Notes under the pieces: generated by a model | What the model saw: the letters and a program-made list of their open reading frames with translations, nothing else | What the model was told of the DNA's origin: nothing | Databases searched by the model: none | Part shown: positions 17,301-18,695 of the stretch, in pieces | Layout: every line of letters starts with the position of its first letter | How positions within the stretch are numbered: the first letter of the stretch is position 1 | Translations under genes and position numbers: made by a program | Assembly: GCF_000723165.1 (NCBI RefSeq) | Contig: NZ_HG322949.1 | Location: 2,557,964 to 2,576,658, forward strand | Length of the DNA: 18,695 nt | Direction of reading: 5' to 3' | DNA from: Janthinobacterium agaricidamnosum NBRC 102515 = DSM 9628 | GTDB taxonomy: Bacteria > Pseudomonadota > Gammaproteobacteria > Burkholderiales > Burkholderiaceae_D

Positions 17301-18695
17301 TTCCGCAATGAAAACCATAGCGGCGAAGTGGGCAGCCAGATCCAGGCTGGGGGCGACGTGGTGCTCAAGGCGGGCCAGGACCTGTCGCTGCGCGCGGCCG
17401 AGGTGCAGGCGGCCGGCGCGCTGGGGCTCGGCGCGGGCCGCAACATCGCCATCGGCAGCGGCGTGGAAACGTCGCTGCTGGACATCGGACACCAGGAAAC
17501 GAGCAGCGGCATGTTATCGAGCACCACCACCACCACCCGCGATACGGTGGCGACCAGCACCGCGCTGGGGAGCGAGCTGGGCGGTAAGACGGTGAGTGTG
17601 GCCTCTGGCAACGACATTAAGGTCAGCGGCTCGAACATCCTCAGCGATACCGGGACCAGCCTGGTGGCCCGGAACGACATCAGCATCGAAGCGGCGACCG
17701 ATACGACCAAGGAACTGCATCACAGCGAGGTCAAGAAAAGCGGCTTGATGAGCGGCTGCAGTTTCGGTTTCAGCTATGGCACCCAGACCACCACCATCGA
17801 CCAGGAGCGCGACGCGACGATCCAGAGCGGGCAGTCGCGCAGCGCGGTCGGCGCCATCGGCGGCGACGTGGCGATCGCGGCCGGCGGCGCCCTCAACATT
17901 TCCGGCAGCGACATCGCGGCCGGCGGCGACCTTGACCTGCTGGGCAAGAGCGTCGCCATCACGCCGGGCCAGGACAACGAGAAGGGCAAGTTCGAAGTCA
18001 AGACCAGACAGGACGGCCTGACGTTTGCGCTGGGCGGCAGCGTGGTGGGCGCGCTCCAGAGCTTGCAAAGCATGAGCGCGGCGGCCAGCCAGGCCAAGGA
18101 CAGCCGGGTCACGGCGATGGCGGCGGCGACGGCGGCGATGGCGGGCAACGCGGCAGCGGCCGACATGGCTAAAAACGGCCCGAGCATCAGCGTCAGCCTG
18201 ACGGCGGGCCATTCGGAAAGCGTGCAGACGCAAACGACGGCCAGCAGCACCCACAGCGGCACGGTACTGACCGGTAATAACATCAGCATCACGGCCAGCG
18301 GCGCGGGCAAGGACAGCAACATCACCATCGCCGGCAGCCAGGTCAATGCCAAAAACGATATCGTGCTGAACGCCGACAACCAGATCAACCTGGTGGCGGC
18401 GCAGGATACGGAAAGCCAGCACAGCGAGAGTTCCAGCCTGAGCGCATCGGTCGGCGTGGCGGCCAACATCAGCAGCAAAGGCACGTCGTTCGGCTACACT
18501 GCCAGCGTCAGCGGCAGCAAGGGACATGAGGATGGCGAGGGTACGACGCAACTGAACACCCGCGTCAATGCCGGCCAGACCCTGGTGCTCAACAGCGGCG
18601 GCGATACCAACATCAAGGGCGCGGTGGCCAGCGCGAACCAGGTGATCGCCGATATCAAAGGCAACCTGAACCTGGAAAGCCTGCAAGACACGGCC
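5134..18695 (+). CDS. Giant TpsA exoprotein, filamentous hemagglutinin/CdiA-like; frameshifted near 5300 and cut by window end
   Basis: The ATG at 5134 starts an extended signal peptide region in one frame, which ends at TGA 5314-5316. The rest of the protein runs in the frame with codons at 5301, 5304 and so on, with no stop I could find through 18695 (4,465 codons; at least about 4,520 residues in all). Order of parts: ESPR and signal peptide (5134-5342, split by the frameshift), TPS domain (5343 to about 6090), FHA-1 beta-helix repeats (about 6090-14500), receptor-binding-like block (about 14500-15010), Gly/Ala-rich insert (about 15040-15690), conserved FTNY-containing spacer (15708-16142), and FHA-2 repeats (16143 to end). 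This is the layout of CdiA-type contact-dependent inhibition effectors and large hemagglutinins, which are exported by the adjacent TpsB and form a cell-surface fibre. Whether it is a toxin carrier or an adhesin depends on the unseen C-terminus. The Shine-Dalgarno is weak (AAGA at 5124-5127). As written the gene would not yield a secreted product unless the frame is restored. Confidence 0.88.
5343..6090 (+). other. TPS secretion domain (N-terminal hemagglutination-activity type) of TpsA
   Basis: From QIVADRNAPGKQ onward this block of about 250 residues is the export signal that TpsB POTRA domains recognise. Visible family features include the YSQFDV strand, a GGWVQGNP segment, ARVILNEVNSSNPSQLRGYI and IANPAGVSVDGGGFIN. 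Its NPAG (Asn codon at 5673) stands where family members have the NPNG/NPAG turn. The later GLDGYLVRGGQVTINGKGLD and AILARAVQVNA segments are also family-typical. The end of the domain is approximate. Confidence 0.88.
6267..12800 (+). repeat. Higher-order FHA-1 repeat array: alternating B and A units of about 380 residues
   Basis: Short FHA-1 motifs (LDN-S/R-GG, GKIEHAGSG, GRIAVNS) are organised into long units that I anchored on the GAGI/LKADGSL motif. B0 (diverged anchor, AAGVNPDNTV) starts at 6267, A1 at 7410, B1 at 8550, A2 at 9699, B2 at 10836 and A3 at 11988. Unit lengths are 1143, 1140, 1149, 1137 and 1152 bp. A units share NGLVDI with an AG and H downstream, GGHLLQTG and EGLLYAGRDQ/DGLLYAGRDQ. 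B units share GQRGQIT, DHR, GGKI and GSLYA-G; B1 and B2 add AGSVFAGA. A-to-A distance is 2,289 bp both times and B1-to-B2 is 2,286 bp. The last unit starts like A (VVTTPGTL) but continues like B (GQRGQITSNG, IDHRNAS, LDNRQG), so it is a chimera; its end near 12800 is approximate. Confidence 0.85.
12801..14500 (+). repeat. Irregular FHA-1 repeats and the conserved end of the FHA-1 region
   Basis: Here the short beta-helix repeats continue (LDNSGGKLAS, LNNDGGLIQSG, LNNQGGQIQVLG) but no longer follow the A/B superstructure. From about 14190 the sequence becomes the block that commonly closes FHA-1 in CdiA-like proteins: LTNRGVIDG, GSGRIYGDALSIAAATVNN, AARERLDIGAQIINNRE, HALIFSGGDMAIGGYLD and ASATIEALGNLN. 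Residues are almost entirely Gly, Ala, Ser, Asn, Leu and Asp, as expected for a right-handed beta-helix. Confidence 0.75.
14501..15010 (+). other. Non-repeat block after FHA-1, receptor-binding-like region of TpsA
   Basis: After ATIEALGNLN the repeat pattern breaks into charged, aromatic sequence: NNHFSMEVIATGTPEHIVEY, REGDPGVFMDPVGSRN and FDEYQKYDVTRSTSETRIV. It then returns to SDPGKIISGKDLTVNSGRIY and NENSRLIAGAALNID. CdiA proteins carry a receptor-binding domain at this position, and the aromatic Y-x-Y-x-RT-x-ET pattern is seen in that region of many large hemagglutinins. Assignment rests on position and pattern; the target receptor cannot be read from the sequence. Confidence 0.5.
15040..15690 (+). 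repeat. Gly/Ala-rich insert with a 63-residue internal duplication
   Basis: About 215 residues are composed mostly of Gly and Ala, with Ser, Asn, Val and Gln, and lack the FHA motif. Two copies can be aligned: GGPG at 15231 and 15420, and VGAVSGA at 15282 and 15471. Both pairs are 189 bp (63 residues) apart. A weaker match (GVSGA, Val codon at 15099) may mark an older copy. It lies between the receptor-binding-like block and the conserved spacer and is most likely a flexible or fibrous hinge. The DNA is correspondingly GGC/GCC-rich. Confidence 0.7.
15708..16142 (+). other. Conserved spacer between FHA-1 and FHA-2 (CdiA-type, FTNY motif)
   Basis: The segment runs from PDASLFKVAP through YLVETDPRFTNYRDWTSSDY, RLGDAFYEQRLVREQIAELT and TSDEQQYRALMEAG to RPGVALTPAQMAALTSDIVW and LVPQVYVRV. 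This predicted mainly helical block is one of the best conserved parts of CdiA and related large TpsA proteins and precedes FHA-2. Its position corresponds to the periplasm-retained part of CdiA (around the YP region), but I cannot assign that label from sequence alone. It is the strongest internal evidence for the CdiA-like class. Confidence 0.7.
16143..18695 (+). repeat. FHA-2 hemagglutinin repeats, open at window end
   Basis: Longer FHA-2 repeats start with LLAGKDVNINLSGDLSNSGS and show the AGRD/AGNDI hallmarks throughout. An internal duplication is visible. D-R/Q-VAGLYV (Asp codons 16461 and 17094, 633 bp apart) leads into GNAGKDG and AGRDLT in both copies, and GNDIKV recurs (Asn codons 16953 and 17610, 657 bp apart). 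Later come SGLMSGCSFGFSYG and ISVSLTAGHSES, both typical FHA-2 segments, and ASVSGSKGHEDG. In CdiA this region is delivered toward the target outer membrane. No pretoxin VENN motif or toxin domain appears before the window ends. Confidence 0.8.

Noticed and set aside
12663..17492. A 1,609-codon open frame on the minus strand, and others up to 998 codons over 5918-18686
   Set aside because: They lie exactly antisense to the exoprotein. Their products are low-complexity Ala/Arg/Gln/Val-rich strings with no recognisable domain. GC-rich codon bias of the real gene removes antisense stop codons.

Overview
The window is about 18.7 kb of high-GC DNA (apart from one AT-rich gap) from a Gram-negative bacterium. 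Three things suggest a betaproteobacterium, perhaps Oxalobacteraceae such as Janthinobacterium, Duganella or Massilia: the codon use, a two-partner secretion (TPS) locus whose exoprotein begins with a Burkholderiales-like extended signal peptide, and a multidomain GH64 glucanase. This placement is inference. All genes I can support are on the + strand.

Region 1 (1-3123) is the 3' part of a secreted modular beta-1,3-glucanase. It reads Ig-like, F5/8 type C, Ig-like, a GNT-repeat linker, a second F5/8 type C, Ig-like, then a C-terminal GH64 domain with both catalytic acids recognisable. Its 5' end lies before the window. A perfect 16-bp hairpin with a TTCG loop and a T-tract ends the unit.

Region 2 (3124-3312) is a strikingly AT-rich gap holding a good sigma-70-type promoter and a ribosome binding site for the next gene.

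Region 3 (3313-18695) is a TPS operon. First comes a 592-residue TpsB outer-membrane transporter (ShlB/FhaC/HecB type). After 42 bp comes a giant TpsA exoprotein of the filamentous hemagglutinin/CdiA type that fills the remaining 13.5 kb and is still open at the window end (at least about 4,520 residues). Its parts in order are: extended signal peptide region (ESPR) and signal peptide, TPS domain, a very long FHA-1 repeat region, a receptor-binding-like non-repeat block, a Gly/Ala-rich insert, a conserved spacer with an FTNY motif, and FHA-2 repeats. The C-terminus, where a CdiA-type toxin and then an immunity gene would lie, is not in the window.

Two observations stand out. First, the exoprotein frame is broken in the middle of the signal peptide (about 5300): the ESPR is in one frame and everything after it is in another, as if one G had been lost. 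Second, the FHA-1 region is a higher-order tandem array. Units of about 380 residues alternate between two types, B-A-B-A-B, followed by an A/B chimera, and the A-to-A distance is exactly 2,289 bp twice. This suggests growth by duplication of a 763-residue dimer. Long antisense open frames across this gene are shadows of its biased codon use.
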